From positions 927,501-991,500 of the forward strand of contig NZ_CP045508.1 of assembly GCF_013376475.1 (NCBI RefSeq): a DNA stretch of 64,000 nt, read 5' to 3'. The notes under the pieces were generated by a model. The model did not search any database. It was not told where the DNA came from and saw only the letters and a list, made by a program, of their open reading frames with translations. This document shows positions 51,486 to 62,917 of this stretch, in pieces. Position 1 is the stretch's first letter. Every line of letters begins with the position of its first letter. The position numbers and the translations under genes were made by a program. The DNA comes from Desulfolutivibrio sulfoxidireducens (GTDB lineage Bacteria; Desulfobacterota; Desulfovibrionia; Desulfovibrionales; Desulfovibrionaceae).

Positions 51486-51806
51486 ATGCAAATACTCCTC
51501 ATTGTGTCCAGCCCAGACCCGGAGATCAAGTGGAACGCCGTGCGCTTCGGCAATTTTTTGTTGAACGAGGGCGAGGACGTGACCATCTTTCTCAATGGCC
51601 CGGCTGTTGATTTGTACCGGGGCGACAGTGAGCGCTTTTCCATCGCCGAGCAGGCCAAGTTGTTCGCCTTGAGCGACGGAGCCCTCGTGGCCTGAGGCAA
51701 GTGTCTGGGCCTCCACGGCGTGGAGGCCAGCGAGCATATCGCCCTATCGAACATGAAATTCCTTTCTGAACAGGTCAAGAAGGCGGACCGCATCATCAGT
51801 TTTTGA
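51486..51806 (+). CDS. DsrE-family selenoprotein candidate (Sec at codon 70, TGA)
   Basis: A 106-residue DsrE-fold protein if TGA at 51693-51695 is read as selenocysteine. The first 69 residues (MQILLIVSSPDPEIKWNAVR to FALSDGALVA) and the 36 after TGA (GKCLGLHGVEASEHIALSNM to ADRIISF) form one continuous DsrE-like sequence. The TGA replaces the first Cys of the conserved C-G-K-C, giving U-G-K-C. A perfect 9-bp hairpin with G-rich loop begins 12 nt after the TGA (51708-51728), meeting the bacterial SECIS pattern. DsrE-like selenoproteins are known in sulfate reducers. Role: sulfur or selenium transfer or peroxide/thiol chemistry, inferred. Confidence 0.85.
51708..51728 (+). promoter_or_regulatory. 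Bacterial SECIS element
   Basis: Stem GGCCTCCAC/GTGGAGGCC with loop GGC. The loop starts 21 nt after the TGA, inside the 16-37 nt window of bacterial SECIS hairpins, and has the required G at its first position. It would recruit SelB to decode UGA. Confidence 0.8.
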
Positions 51807-52073
51807 TCCCGGACCCGCGCTCCAGCATCCGTGCTCCGAACCGCGATTTCCGATGAACGCGGCCTCCGTGCGACCCGCTCCCGCCTCAGGTCCGAAATCC
51901 GGCCATGACGGCTTTTTTCCATATCCTCCTCTCGCGTCCGCCGGGGCATATTTTGTATTGCCGGCAGTGTCACCGTCCTGTAACAGTTTGGTATGCTGGC
52001 GCTCGTTGGCTTGCCGCCGCGTGGCGGGGCGGGGACGCATCCCGTTAACGGTTTCGATGGAGGGAGAATCGTC

Positions 52074-54173
52074 GTGCGCATCAACATATCCTTCAAACTC
52101 GTTTTCCTGGTTGTCGCCTCGGTCCTGGTCAGCGGGACCTCGGCCCTGGTGGCCTCGTATTATTCCGTGGGCCAGGGGTTCGAGGAATCGTTCACGGAGT
52201 CCGTGCGCGTCGACCAGAAGGTGGTGCAGGACCGCATCGAACGCATGCTCTCGGACTCCCGGGGCCTGGCCCAGGCCCAGGCCGTGCGCCCCAATGTCAT
52301 CGCTGGGGTGGCCTCCGGCGACCGTGAGCTGCTCCGGAAACTGGGCCAGGACCTGATGCGGACCGGACAGACGGATTTTATCGTCTTCACCGACGCCAAG
52401 GGCAACGTCCTGGTCCGGGGGCACGACGACACGCACGGCGACAGTATCGCCGACCAGCAGTGCGTGAAGATAGCCCTGGCCGGCTCGGACTGTAGCACCT
52501 TCGAGCCCGGCAAGGTGGTCAAGGTCTCGCTGCGGGCCTCGGCCCCGGTGCGCAAGGACGGCAAGGTGGTCGGCGCGGTCATCGTGGGCATGAATGTCTC
52601 GAAGGACGACGCCTTCGTGGACTCAGTGAAGAACGTCATGGGCGTGGAGACAACCATCTTCTACGGCAACGTGCGCGAATCCACCACCATCGTCACCGGG
52701 GGCAAGCGGGCCGTGGGCACCACCATGGACAACAAGGCGGTCCTGGACAGCGTGCTTGGCCGGGGAGAGGTGTACCTGCTCAAGATTACCCTGTTCGGAC
52801 GGCCCTACATGTCCGCATACTGGCCGCTTTTTGACGCCGACAAAAAGCCCGTGGGCATGTTTTTCATCGGCAAGGACATGTCGGTGATGGCGAGCGCCCA
52901 GTTCAACGTCTTTTTGCACATCCTCTACGTCTGCGTCGCGGCCATGATCCTGCTCGGGCTGGTCGGCTTTCTGGCCTCGAAGAAATTCACCGGGCCGGTC
53001 CTGCGCCTGGCGGCCTTTGCCAAGAAGGTCGAGGCCGGGGACTATTCCCAGACCCTGAGCCTCAAGATCAACGACGAGATCGGCGATCTGGCCACGTCCA
53101 TGGGCAACATGGTCGGGGCCCTCAAGGAAAAGATCGGCCAGGTGGAAGTGGCCCTGGAAAAGGCCGCCGGGGAGACCCAAAAGGCCCAGGAGGCCATGGC
53201 CCAGGCCCAGGCCGCCCGGGAAGAGGCGGAGCGGGCCAAGGCCGAGGGCATGCTGCACGCCGCCGGCCGCCTGGAGGGCGTGGTGCGGGTGGTCAACGCC
53301 GCGTCCGAGGACCTCACCTCCCGCATCGAGCAGTCCAGCCGGGGGTCTGAAAACCAGGCCCAGCGGGTGGGCGAGACGGCCACGGCCATGGAGGAGATGA
53401 ACGCCACGGTTTTGGAGGTCGCCAAAAACGCCTCCCAGGCCGCCGAGACCGCCGATTCGGCCAAGAGAAAGGCCGAGGCGGGTTCGGGCATTGTGGAACA
53501 GGCGGTGCGCGAGATCGGCAATGTCCGGGAACAGGCCATGGCGCTCAAAAGCGACATGGACATCCTGGGCACGCAGGCCGAGGGCATCGGCCGGATCATG
53601 AACGTCATCTCCGACATCGCCGACCAGACCAATCTTTTGGCCTTAAACGCGGCCATCGAGGCCGCCCGGGCCGGGGATGCCGGACGCGGCTTCGCTGTGG
53701 TGGCCGACGAGGTCAGGAAGCTGGCCGAAAAGACCATGACCGCCACCAAGGAGGTCGGCGACGCCATCCACGGCATCCAGCAGGGTACCAGGCGCAACAT
53801 CGAAAACGTGGAGCGCGCCGCCAAATCCACGGAACAGGCCACGGAACTGGCCTCCCGTTCCGGGGCATCCCTCAAGGAGATCGTGCGGTTGGTAGAAATG
53901 GCCTCGGATCAGGTGCGCTCCATCGCCACAGCCTCGGAACAGCAGTCCTCGGCCAGCGAGGAGATCACCCGGTCCATCGACGAGATCAACGCCATTTCCG
54001 CGGAGACCTCCCAGGCCATGCGCGAGGCCTCGGGCGCCGTGGCCGAACTGGCCGGCCAGGCCAGGGAACTGTCGACCCTGATCGACGAGATGCAGGCCGA
54101 GAGCGGCGGCGCGCCCCTGGGCGGGCAGGGAACCGTCCTGGCGTCCGGGGCACGGCGAAAGGCCTTGCGCTAG
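52074..54173 (+). CDS. Methyl-accepting chemotaxis protein with Cache sensor
   Basis: A 699-residue chemoreceptor. GTG start at 52074 with GGAGGG upstream. TM1 about 6-28; a periplasmic sCache-type sensor to about residue 275 ([37 protein letters not shown]); TM2 about 282-302; HAMP; coiled coil; then the signalling domain with [20 protein letters not shown] and [20 protein letters not shown]. Senses a small external ligand, unknown. The frame is open to 51993, but that part is unlike a receptor start. No receptor-modification pentapeptide at the C-terminus. Confidence 0.95.
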   Translation: MRINISFKLVFLVVASVLVSGTSALVASYYSVGQGFEESFTESVRVDQKVVQDRIERMLSDSRGLAQAQAVRPNVIAGVASGDRELLRKLGQDLMRTGQTDFIVFTDAKGNVLVRGHDDTHGDSIADQQCVKIALAGSDCSTFEPGKVVKVSLRASAPVRKDGKVVGAVIVGMNVSKDDAFVDSVKNVMGVETTIFYGNVRESTTIVTGGKRAVGTTMDNKAVLDSVLGRGEVYLLKITLFGRPYMSAYWPLFDADKKPVGMFFIGKDMSVMASAQFNVFLHILYVCVAAMILLGLVGFLASKKFTGPVLRLAAFAKKVEAGDYSQTLSLKINDEIGDLATSMGNMVGALKEKIGQVEVALEKAAGETQKAQEAMAQAQAAREEAERAKAEGMLHAAGRLEGVVRVVNAASEDLTSRIEQSSRGSENQAQRVGETATAMEEMNATVLEVAKNASQAAETADSAKRKAEAGSGIVEQAVREIGNVREQAMALKSDMDILGTQAEGIGRIMNVISDIADQTNLLALNAAIEAARAGDAGRGFAVVADEVRKLAEKTMTATKEVGDAIHGIQQGTRRNIENVERAAKSTEQATELASRSGASLKEIVRLVEMASDQVRSIATASEQQSSASEEITRSIDEINAISAETSQAMREASGAVAELAGQARELSTLIDEMQAESGGAPLGGQGTVLASGARRKALR

Positions 54174-54450
54174 GGTGGCCCGCGCCGCGTGGCAGTGCTG
54201 TGGGTTTGTGTGTAACGCCTTGATATAAAAGGGATATTGTTTTTCGTGACGCGCCGGGGCGTCCCTCCCCGGCGCGTCTTCCCCGCAAGGGCGTCACCCG
54301 CGCCCCGCCACCTGTCCGGGAAGCTTTTTCTCCAAAATACGTTCCTTCTTTATATGGCCCGTGGTATGCGGGAGGCGTCGAGCCGTTTACGAAAACGCGC
54401 CGGCCTTTCACAACGTGCGCAGGGCCTCTTTCGTCCGAGGATTCCGGAAT

Positions 54451-55296
54451 ATGAATCGCATCCTGCCCGCTTCCGTGGCCGCCGTGGCCGTCATCGGACT
54501 TCTCGTCGCCCTGGCGGCCATCTTCCTGGACCGTGAACGGCCCGAGATCGTCTGGTCCGGAAAGACCCTGCGCGTAGGCTATGCCGAGGAATACCCCTAC
54601 GCCTTTCGTGACGCCACGGGCCGGGTCACCGGCGAGTCCCCGGAGACGGCCAGGGTCGTCCTGAAAAGGCTTGGCATCGGGGATGTGCGCTTTGTGCTGT
54701 CCGATTTCGCGAATCTGATTCGCGAACTGGAACGGGGCGAGATCGACATGATCGCGGCCGGCATGTTCATCACCCCGGAACGCTCCCGGCGCATCGTTTT
54801 TTCCCTGCCCACAGCCCGGGTCGGGCAGGGCCTTCTGGTGCGCCAGGGCAATCCCAAGGACCTGCATTCCTATACGGAGATGGCGGCCAGGCCGGACGTG
54901 ACCCCGGCCGTGCTGGCCGGCTCGGTGGAAGAGGAATACCTCAAGGCCCTGGGCGTCCCGGATGTGCGTCTGTTCCGGGTCCCGGACGCGGCCACGGGCG
55001 CGGCCGCGGTGAAGGCCGGACGGGCGGATGGCCTGGCCCTGTCCGCGCCGTCGGTGAACCTGTTGGCGGAGGACTCAAACGGGGCGCTCGCGGCCGCCGC
55101 GCCCTTTGCCGGATCGGTCGAGGACGGCGGGGAGCTTGCGAGCAGCCCGGCCTTCGGATTCCGCAAGGCCGACGAGGACTTGCGCCAGGCTGTGGACGTC
55201 GTGCTGCGCGGGTTTGTGGGGTCGCCGGAGCACCTTGCCCTGGTGGCCCCGTTCGGATTTACGGCCGGGGACATGCCGAAAAAAACCACACCCTGA
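54451..55296 (+). CDS. Solute-binding protein, EhuB-like (SBP_bac_3)
   Basis: A 281-residue periplasmic or membrane-tethered protein. Signal anchor AAVAVIGLLVALAAIFLD; mature part RVGYAEEYPYAFRDATGRVT, GESPETARVVLKRLGIGDVR, DMIAAGMFITPERSRRI. This is the pattern of ectoine/amino-acid receptors such as EhuB. Start at 54451 (MNRILPAS). No ABC permease follows; instead a hybrid kinase gene starts about 100 bp downstream, so it may serve as receptor for that kinase. Ligand not fixed by the sequence. Confidence 0.88.
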   Translation: MNRILPASVAAVAVIGLLVALAAIFLDRERPEIVWSGKTLRVGYAEEYPYAFRDATGRVTGESPETARVVLKRLGIGDVRFVLSDFANLIRELERGEIDMIAAGMFITPERSRRIVFSLPTARVGQGLLVRQGNPKDLHSYTEMAARPDVTPAVLAGSVEEEYLKALGVPDVRLFRVPDAATGAAAVKAGRADGLALSAPSVNLLAEDSNGALAAAAPFAGSVEDGGELASSPAFGFRKADEDLRQAVDVVLRGFVGSPEHLALVAPFGFTAGDMPKKTTP

Positions 55297-55395
55297 CCCC
55301 GGGGAGGAACCGCCGTGCCCCGTGACGTGAGACGTCCGGGCCGCCGGCGGGATCGGCCGCCAGACGCGGGGACAGACTGGGAAAGGGGACGCCTC

Positions 55396-58395
<3,000 letters not shown>

Positions 58396-58397
58396 CC

Positions 58398-59078
58398 ATG
58401 CGGGAACATGCCATGCGAGAGGGGAAAGAGGCGCGGGGCGCGTACGTGACGGCGACATGTCTTTTCGCGGCCCTGGTCCTTGTCTTGGGACTGTCCGGCG
58501 GGTCCGCCTGGGCTGGGGAGACGGCCGTCGCGGCCTGGAGCCGGATACCCCCGCCGCCGCCGCCCGCACTCGAGGACGCGGCCCCGCCCCAGGGCCGCAC
58601 GGCCCTGTTGATCCTGGACATGCAGCCCCAGACCTGCAACGCCGAGCGTCGTCCGCGCTGTCTGGACACCGTGGCGGCCGTGGCCGGGTTGGCCGAAAAG
58701 GCCAGGCAGAAGGGCGTGCCCGTGATCTACAGCCTGATCCGCGGCGGCAAGCCCGAGGATATTTTCGAGAGCCTGCGGCGCCGTGCCGAGGACCCTGTGG
58801 TGGCCACCAGCGTGGACAAGTTTCTGGGCACGGATATGGAGAAAATCCTTCGCGACAAGGGCGTGACCACGGTCGTGGTCACCGGCACGGCGGCCCACGG
58901 GGCCGTGCTGCATACGGCCACGGGCGCGGCCCAGCGCGGTTTCTCGGTCATCGTGCCCGTGGACGGCATTTCGGCCGAGGACCTCTATACCGAGGCCGCG
59001 GCCCTGTGGTGCCTGGCCACGGGACCGGCCAGCCGGGGCAAGACCGTGTTGACCGCTTGCGAGAGGATCTCCTTCTAG
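58398..59078 (+). CDS. Secreted isochorismatase-fold protein lacking the catalytic Cys
   Basis: A 226-residue protein with a signal peptide (residues about 15-39, ending SAWA-G) and a Pro-rich linker. The cysteine-hydrolase fold keeps D74 (LLILDMQPQTC) and a Lys near 141 (VDKFLGTD), but the nucleophile site VTGTAAHGAVLHTAT has Ala169 where Cys is expected (TNVCVLHTA in relatives). It is probably not a hydrolase of the usual kind and may act as a periplasmic binding or sensory partner of the adjacent hybrid kinase, from which it is 2 bp away. Start at 58398 (another ATG at 58413). Confidence 0.85.
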   Translation: MREHAMREGKEARGAYVTATCLFAALVLVLGLSGGSAWAGETAVAAWSRIPPPPPPALEDAAPPQGRTALLILDMQPQTCNAERRPRCLDTVAAVAGLAEKARQKGVPVIYSLIRGGKPEDIFESLRRRAEDPVVATSVDKFLGTDMEKILRDKGVTTVVVTGTAAHGAVLHTATGAAQRGFSVIVPVDGISAEDLYTEAAALWCLATGPASRGKTVLTACERISF

Positions 59079-59331
59079 CCGGGCATGGGCGTTTCGGTCC
59101 TGGTGGCGGGAGGGTGGACCTGGATACGGCCCCTTTTTCGCGCGGCAATGAAGACCGACCGCGCGGACGGCCGCCGTGCCGTCGCAATGCATTGTCTTTC
59201 CCGCCCGCCGATGGTATTTTAAAAAAAATTGGGTTGTAAACGAACGAGCATGGATGGTGCGTCCGGGGTCTCCCCTGTTTTTACCTGGTCTGGCCGACCA
59301 GGCGGGGGCCGGAACACCGGCAGGAGGAAAC

Positions 59332-59724
59332 ATGAAACGTGGATGGCTTGTGGTGGCGGCGCTTGTCGTCGCGGCGGCGGTGACCTTGGGGACCGGAACC
59401 CTTTGGGCCGTGCAGGAGAATGTTCCCGAGATCACGGGCGAGGTGTGGATCAAATCGTCCCAGCCGGAGAAATTGGCCTTCCTGGTGGGCGCGGGCAGCG
59501 TGGTGGCCATCGAGCACCACATCGACCTCAAGGAGGCCGACGATCCCTCCCGGTTCACCCAGGGCTGGGTGGAGGCCTTCAAGGACAAGAAGTGGGCCGA
59601 GATCGCCAAACAGATCGACGACTACTTCGCGGCGAATCCGGACAAGACGGACCGCCTGGTGGTCGAGGTCATCTGGCGGGAACTGATCGCGCCGAACATG
59701 AAAATTCAGGAGGCAAAGCAATGA
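59332..59724 (+). CDS. Secreted hypothetical protein, 130 aa
   Basis: Signal peptide (WLVVAALVVAAAVTLGTGTLWA) followed by a roughly 100-residue acidic periplasmic domain with VPEITGEVWIKSSQPEKLAF and GWVEAFKDKKWAEIAKQIDD; alternate helices, no cysteines. AGGAGG precedes ATG at 59332. It overlaps the next gene in ATGA, so the two proteins are made together. The family is unknown to me; similar small exported proteins accompany glycine-zipper lipoproteins. Confidence 0.8.
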   Translation: MKRGWLVVAALVVAAAVTLGTGTLWAVQENVPEITGEVWIKSSQPEKLAFLVGAGSVVAIEHHIDLKEADDPSRFTQGWVEAFKDKKWAEIAKQIDDYFAANPDKTDRLVVEVIWRELIAPNMKIQEAKQ

Positions 59725-59954
59725 AAACGGGCATTGTTGCCGTCCTTTTGGCGTTGACCCTGGGCTTTGCGGCCTGCACCCGGATGACGCCCACCCAGCA
59801 GGGGGCCCTAAGCGGCGCGGCCATCGGCGCGGCCGCCGGGGCCGGCATAAGCGCCATCGCCGGCGGCAATGCCGGTGTCGGGGCGCTCCTTGGCGGCGGA
59901 CTCGGGGCCGTGGCCGGTACCATCATCGGCAATCAACAGGAATACCGCCGGTAG
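59721..59954 (+). CDS. Glycine-zipper lipoprotein
   Basis: A 77-residue lipoprotein: signal peptide with lipobox FAAC (Cys19), then repeated GxxxG-type glycine zippers (GAAIGAAAGAGISAIAGGNA, GALLGGGLGAVAGTIIGN) that form membrane-inserting hairpins, as in outer-membrane OsmB/SlyB-type proteins. Overlaps the upstream gene in ATGA. Probably an envelope-stress or outer-membrane structural protein. Confidence 0.88.
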   Translation: MKTGIVAVLLALTLGFAACTRMTPTQQGALSGAAIGAAAGAGISAIAGGNAGVGALLGGGLGAVAGTIIGNQQEYRR

Positions 59955-60148
59955 GTATTGCGATCACGCGCGGCAACGCCCGGGGTTCCAGGCGTTGCCG
60001 CGTCTCCCGACGGTTTCCCGGATGCGGGCGGCGTCATCCCTTCCGGCATCGGGCCGCGTCCGAAGAAAAGATGCGGTCACCCGGTTTTCCCGGATTTCGG
60101 ATGCGCGTGACTCGGGGCGACGTCTGGCGCGACACCAGGGGAGGTCCC

Positions 60149-60586
60149 ATGAAGATCATCCAGGAGTTCAAGGAATTCGCGGCGCGCGGCAACGTGGTGG
60201 ACTTGGCCGTGGGGCTGATCATGGGCGCGGCCTTCGGCAAGGTCGTGTCCTCGCTGGTCGCCGACATGCTCATGCCGCCCATCGGCAGGCTCATGGGCAA
60301 CATCGATTTCAGCAACCTGTTCATCAATCTCTCGGACAAGCCCGCCGCCTCCCTGGCCGAGGCCAAAAATCTCGGACTGGCCACCATCAATTACGGCGTG
60401 TTCATCAACTCCATCATCGATTTCCTGATCATCTCCCTGGCCGTGTTCTTCCTGGTCAAGGTGGTCAACCGCCTGCGGGCCAAGCCCCAGGCCGCGCCCG
60501 CCACCAAGGAATGTCCCTACTGCCTCTCGGCCATCCCCCTGGGCGCGCGCAAGTGCGGGCACTGCACCTCTGATCTGCCGGGCTGA
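60149..60586 (+). CDS. mscL: Large-conductance mechanosensitive channel with zinc-ribbon tail
   Basis: A 145-residue inner-membrane channel that opens under hypo-osmotic stress. N-terminal amphipathic MKIIQEFKEFAARGNVVDLA, TM1 with GLIMGAAFGKVVSSLV, periplasmic loop, TM2 FINSIIDFLIISLAVFFLV. After the usual cytoplasmic helix it has an extra C-terminal zinc ribbon (ECPYCLSAIPLGARKCGHC) found in a subset of MscL proteins. GGAGG precedes ATG. Function is certain; the ribbon's role is unknown. Confidence 0.97.
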   Translation: MKIIQEFKEFAARGNVVDLAVGLIMGAAFGKVVSSLVADMLMPPIGRLMGNIDFSNLFINLSDKPAASLAEAKNLGLATINYGVFINSIIDFLIISLAVFFLVKVVNRLRAKPQAAPATKECPYCLSAIPLGARKCGHCTSDLPG

Positions 60587-60602
60587 GCAACGGGCCATCG
60601 CC

Positions 60603-60761
60603 ATGTGCGACAACCACGGCCCGAGCCTGGGAAGTTTCGTCGGGAATCTCAAGAAGCCGATGCCCATTGGGCAAAAGATCCGCTTTGTGATCGGCAACAC
60701 CCTGCGCAAGATTTTCCGGCTGCGGTCCTGTTGCGGGCGTCCCGGACAGCCCGGGTGCTGA
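60603..60761 (+). CDS. Small Cys-rich hypothetical protein, 52 aa
   Basis: Encodes MCDNHGPSLGSFVGNLKKPM and ends RSCCGRPGQPGC: a short basic protein with Cys at both ends. It follows mscL by 16 bp. No family recognised and no strong Shine-Dalgarno, but coding-like third-position GC and the clean Cys ends support a real gene. Confidence 0.55.
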   Translation: MCDNHGPSLGSFVGNLKKPMPIGQKIRFVIGNTLRKIFRLRSCCGRPGQPGC

Positions 60762-60830
60762 AAGTGAACCCCGGCCGCCAGGGCGGCGGCCAACCCGGCA
60801 TCCTCGATCCGGCCCGACCGTGAGGAGACG

Positions 60831-61730
60831 TTACCTTCCCTGGCCGGGAATGCGCCGCAAGGTCATGACCGCGTCGGCGGTGTAGATGGCCACCCCGGCC
60901 CAGATGCAGCCGAAGGTCGCGGCCCGGCCGGGATCAAAGGGCTCGCCGTAGACGAAAACCCCCAGCAGGAACATGCACGACGGCGCGACGTATTGCAGGA
61001 TGCCCACCGTGGTCAGCCGCAACCGCCTCGCGGCAAAGGCAAAGGCCAGAAGCGGGGCCGCCGTGACCACCCCGGCACCCACCAGCAGCGCGTCCGTCAG
61101 CCCTCCCAGATGGCCGAAGGCCCCGGTCCCGTCCGCATAAAGTCCGCCAAGATACAACCCCGCCGGGACGCCCAGCACCAGGGTCTCGAAAAAAAGTCCG
61201 GGCAGCGACTCCACCCGCATCAGCTTGCGCAACAGCCCGTAGACCCCGAACGTCGAGGCCAGGGCCAGGGCGATCCACGGCAACCGGCCATGGGCCGCGA
61301 CGCTTATGCCCACCCCGATCACGGCCAGGACCACGGCCGCCGCCTGGAGCCGGTTCAGGCGTTCCCGGAAAAAGAGCGCCCCCAGGACCATGCTCACCAG
61401 GGGATTGATGAAATACCCCAGGCTGGCCTCCACCACATGGCCGGTGTTGACCGCGTCGATGTACAGATACCAGTTGACCCCCAGAAGCAGCCCGCACGAG
61501 GCCATAAGCAGCACGTCGCGCCTTCTTCCCAAGACCCTCCAGGCCTCCCCGAGCCGACCCAGCAACGCCAACGCCATTCCCGCCGCCACAAGCGACCACA
61601 CCAGCCGGTGGGACAATATCTCCAGCGGCGACACCCGGGCCAACGCCTTCCAGTAGACAGGCAACAGCCCCCAGGACAGAAAGGCGAACAGGGCGGCCAG
61701 GACGCCGGAAACGGTATTGGGAGCGGGCAT
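60831..61730 (-). CDS. rarD: RarD-type EamA-family transporter
   Basis: A 299-residue membrane protein with ten helices in two EamA halves. RarD signs: FLSWGLLPVYWKAL near residue 15, LSHRLVWSLV near 42, GVNWYLYIDAVNTGHVVEAS and LGYFINPLVSMVLG around 95-130. Start at 61730 (MPAPNTVSG) has AAGGA upstream. Named for chloramphenicol resistance in other species; substrate generally unknown, a metabolite exporter role is likely. It is monocistronic. Confidence 0.92.
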   Translation of the reverse strand: MPAPNTVSGVLAALFAFLSWGLLPVYWKALARVSPLEILSHRLVWSLVAAGMALALLGRLGEAWRVLGRRRDVLLMASCGLLLGVNWYLYIDAVNTGHVVEASLGYFINPLVSMVLGALFFRERLNRLQAAAVVLAVIGVGISVAAHGRLPWIALALASTFGVYGLLRKLMRVESLPGLFFETLVLGVPAGLYLGGLYADGTGAFGHLGGLTDALLVGAGVVTAAPLLAFAFAARRLRLTTVGILQYVAPSCMFLLGVFVYGEPFDPGRAATFGCIWAGVAIYTADAVMTLRRIPGQGR

Positions 61731-61821
61731 GGGGATTCCTTGACGGCGTGTCGCCGGGGCGCGGATCATGCCCCAGGCCGGCGCGCTTGTGAAGCGGGGG
61801 AGGAAAGACTGCCTCCGGCGG

Positions 61822-62046
61822 CCAGGGGGGAAACCTTTTGAAAAAGGTTTCCCCCCTGGACCCCTCTTCGAAAACTTTGTCGCGCTTCGCGGAACTGTTG
61901 CCCTCGGGTGTGGTCATTCGTGCCGAACACCCCGGTTTTCCGGGCGTTTTTCCCCGGAAGCGAAGCTTCCGGGGAAAAACGCCCGGAATCAGGGGGTCCG
62001 GGGGAAATGATTTCCCCCGGGCGGGGTCCGGGGCGGCAGCCCCGGG
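61822..62046. repeat. Left arm of inverted repeat flanking bfr
   Basis: Three modules: palindrome 61822-61859 (CCAGGGGGGAAACC core), a segment CTTCGAAAACTTTGTCGCGC, palindrome 61942-61983 (GGGCGTTTTTCCCC core) and a GGGGTCCGGGGC-rich end. The right arm 62651-62880 has the same modules inverted. Each palindrome can act as a transcription stop. Confidence 0.85.
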
Positions 62047-62052
62047 TGGGGA

Positions 62053-62601
62053 TCAGGCGCCCGTACCCGTGCCCAGGACGAAGCCCTTGGCGGCGCCGCC
62101 GGTGGAGGCCGGGGTGCCGGCGATTTTCGACAGGTAGACGTCGCCCAGGTTGGCGATGTGGCTGCCCACGTTGTCGAAGTGGTTGAAGTGGACCTGCTCC
62201 TCGTCGATGATGGCCTCGAACAGCTTCACCGACACGTTGTCGCCCATGTCCCGACAGACCTGCAGAAACTGGTTGTAGGCGTCGATGGTGTCGTCTTCGA
62301 GCTTGGAATCGAACGGAAAGATCGTGCGCACGTCCTGGGCCTTGATGACCTTGTCCGCAAAGTCCGTGGTGGGCTCGCCGCCAAGTTCCTTGATGCGTTC
62401 GGCGAACTGCTCGGCGTGGCGCATCTCATCGATGGCGATGAGCTTCATGTTCTTGGCCAGCTCGCCGTAGTCCATGGAATCCAGGCCGTAGTGCTGGTTC
62501 ATGTACTGGGAAATAGCATACAACTCCATGGCCCGGGCCTTGTTCAACACCTCGATGACCTTCTCACGACGTGTGTCCTTGTCCAACGCGGCATTCGCCA
62601 T
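62053..62601 (-). CDS. bfr: Bacterioferritin
   Basis: A 182-residue iron-storage and detoxification protein with the four-helix ferritin fold. Ferroxidase ligands are visible: E in ARAMELYAISQYM, E and H in IDEMRHAEQFAERI, E in QVHFNHFDNVG-preceding IIDEEQ. The pattern KVIEVLNKARAMELYAISQY is very close to the Desulfovibrio desulfuricans Bfr known to bind iron-coproporphyrin. Start at 62601 has AAGGAGG upstream; longer open frame is repeat sequence. Works with the neighbouring catalase in oxygen defence. Confidence 0.95.
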   Translation of the reverse strand: MANAALDKDTRREKVIEVLNKARAMELYAISQYMNQHYGLDSMDYGELAKNMKLIAIDEMRHAEQFAERIKELGGEPTTDFADKVIKAQDVRTIFPFDSKLEDDTIDAYNQFLQVCRDMGDNVSVKLFEAIIDEEQVHFNHFDNVGSHIANLGDVYLSKIAGTPASTGGAAKGFVLGTGTGA

Positions 62602-62650
62602 GATGATCCTCCTTTTTCGCCTGTGATATGCACTTTGCCCATCTTGTTCA

Positions 62651-62880
62651 ACACCGCCCCGGGGCTGCCGCCCCGGACCCCGCCCGGGGGAAATCATTCC
62701 CCCCGGACCCCCCGGCCCCGGGCGTTTTCCTCCGGACGCGACGCGTCCGGAGGAAAACGCCCGGAAATCCAGGGGGTACGGAGGAAAGGATACGCCCACG
62801 GCAAGGGATTCGCGAAGCGTATCGAAGTTTTCGAAGGAGGGTCCAGGGAGGAAACCTTTTTCAAAAGGTTTCCTCCCTGG
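62651..62880. repeat. Right arm of inverted repeat flanking bfr
   Basis: Inverse of the left arm: GGGGCTGCCGCCCCGGACCC, palindrome 62718-62764 (GGGCGTTTTCC core) and terminal palindrome 62843-62880 (AGGAAACC core with CCAGGGAGG). It separates the bfr promoter from the catalase gene end. Confidence 0.85.
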
Positions 62881-62917
62881 CCGCCGGAGGCATTCCTCCC
62901 CCGTCTTCTCATCCCAC

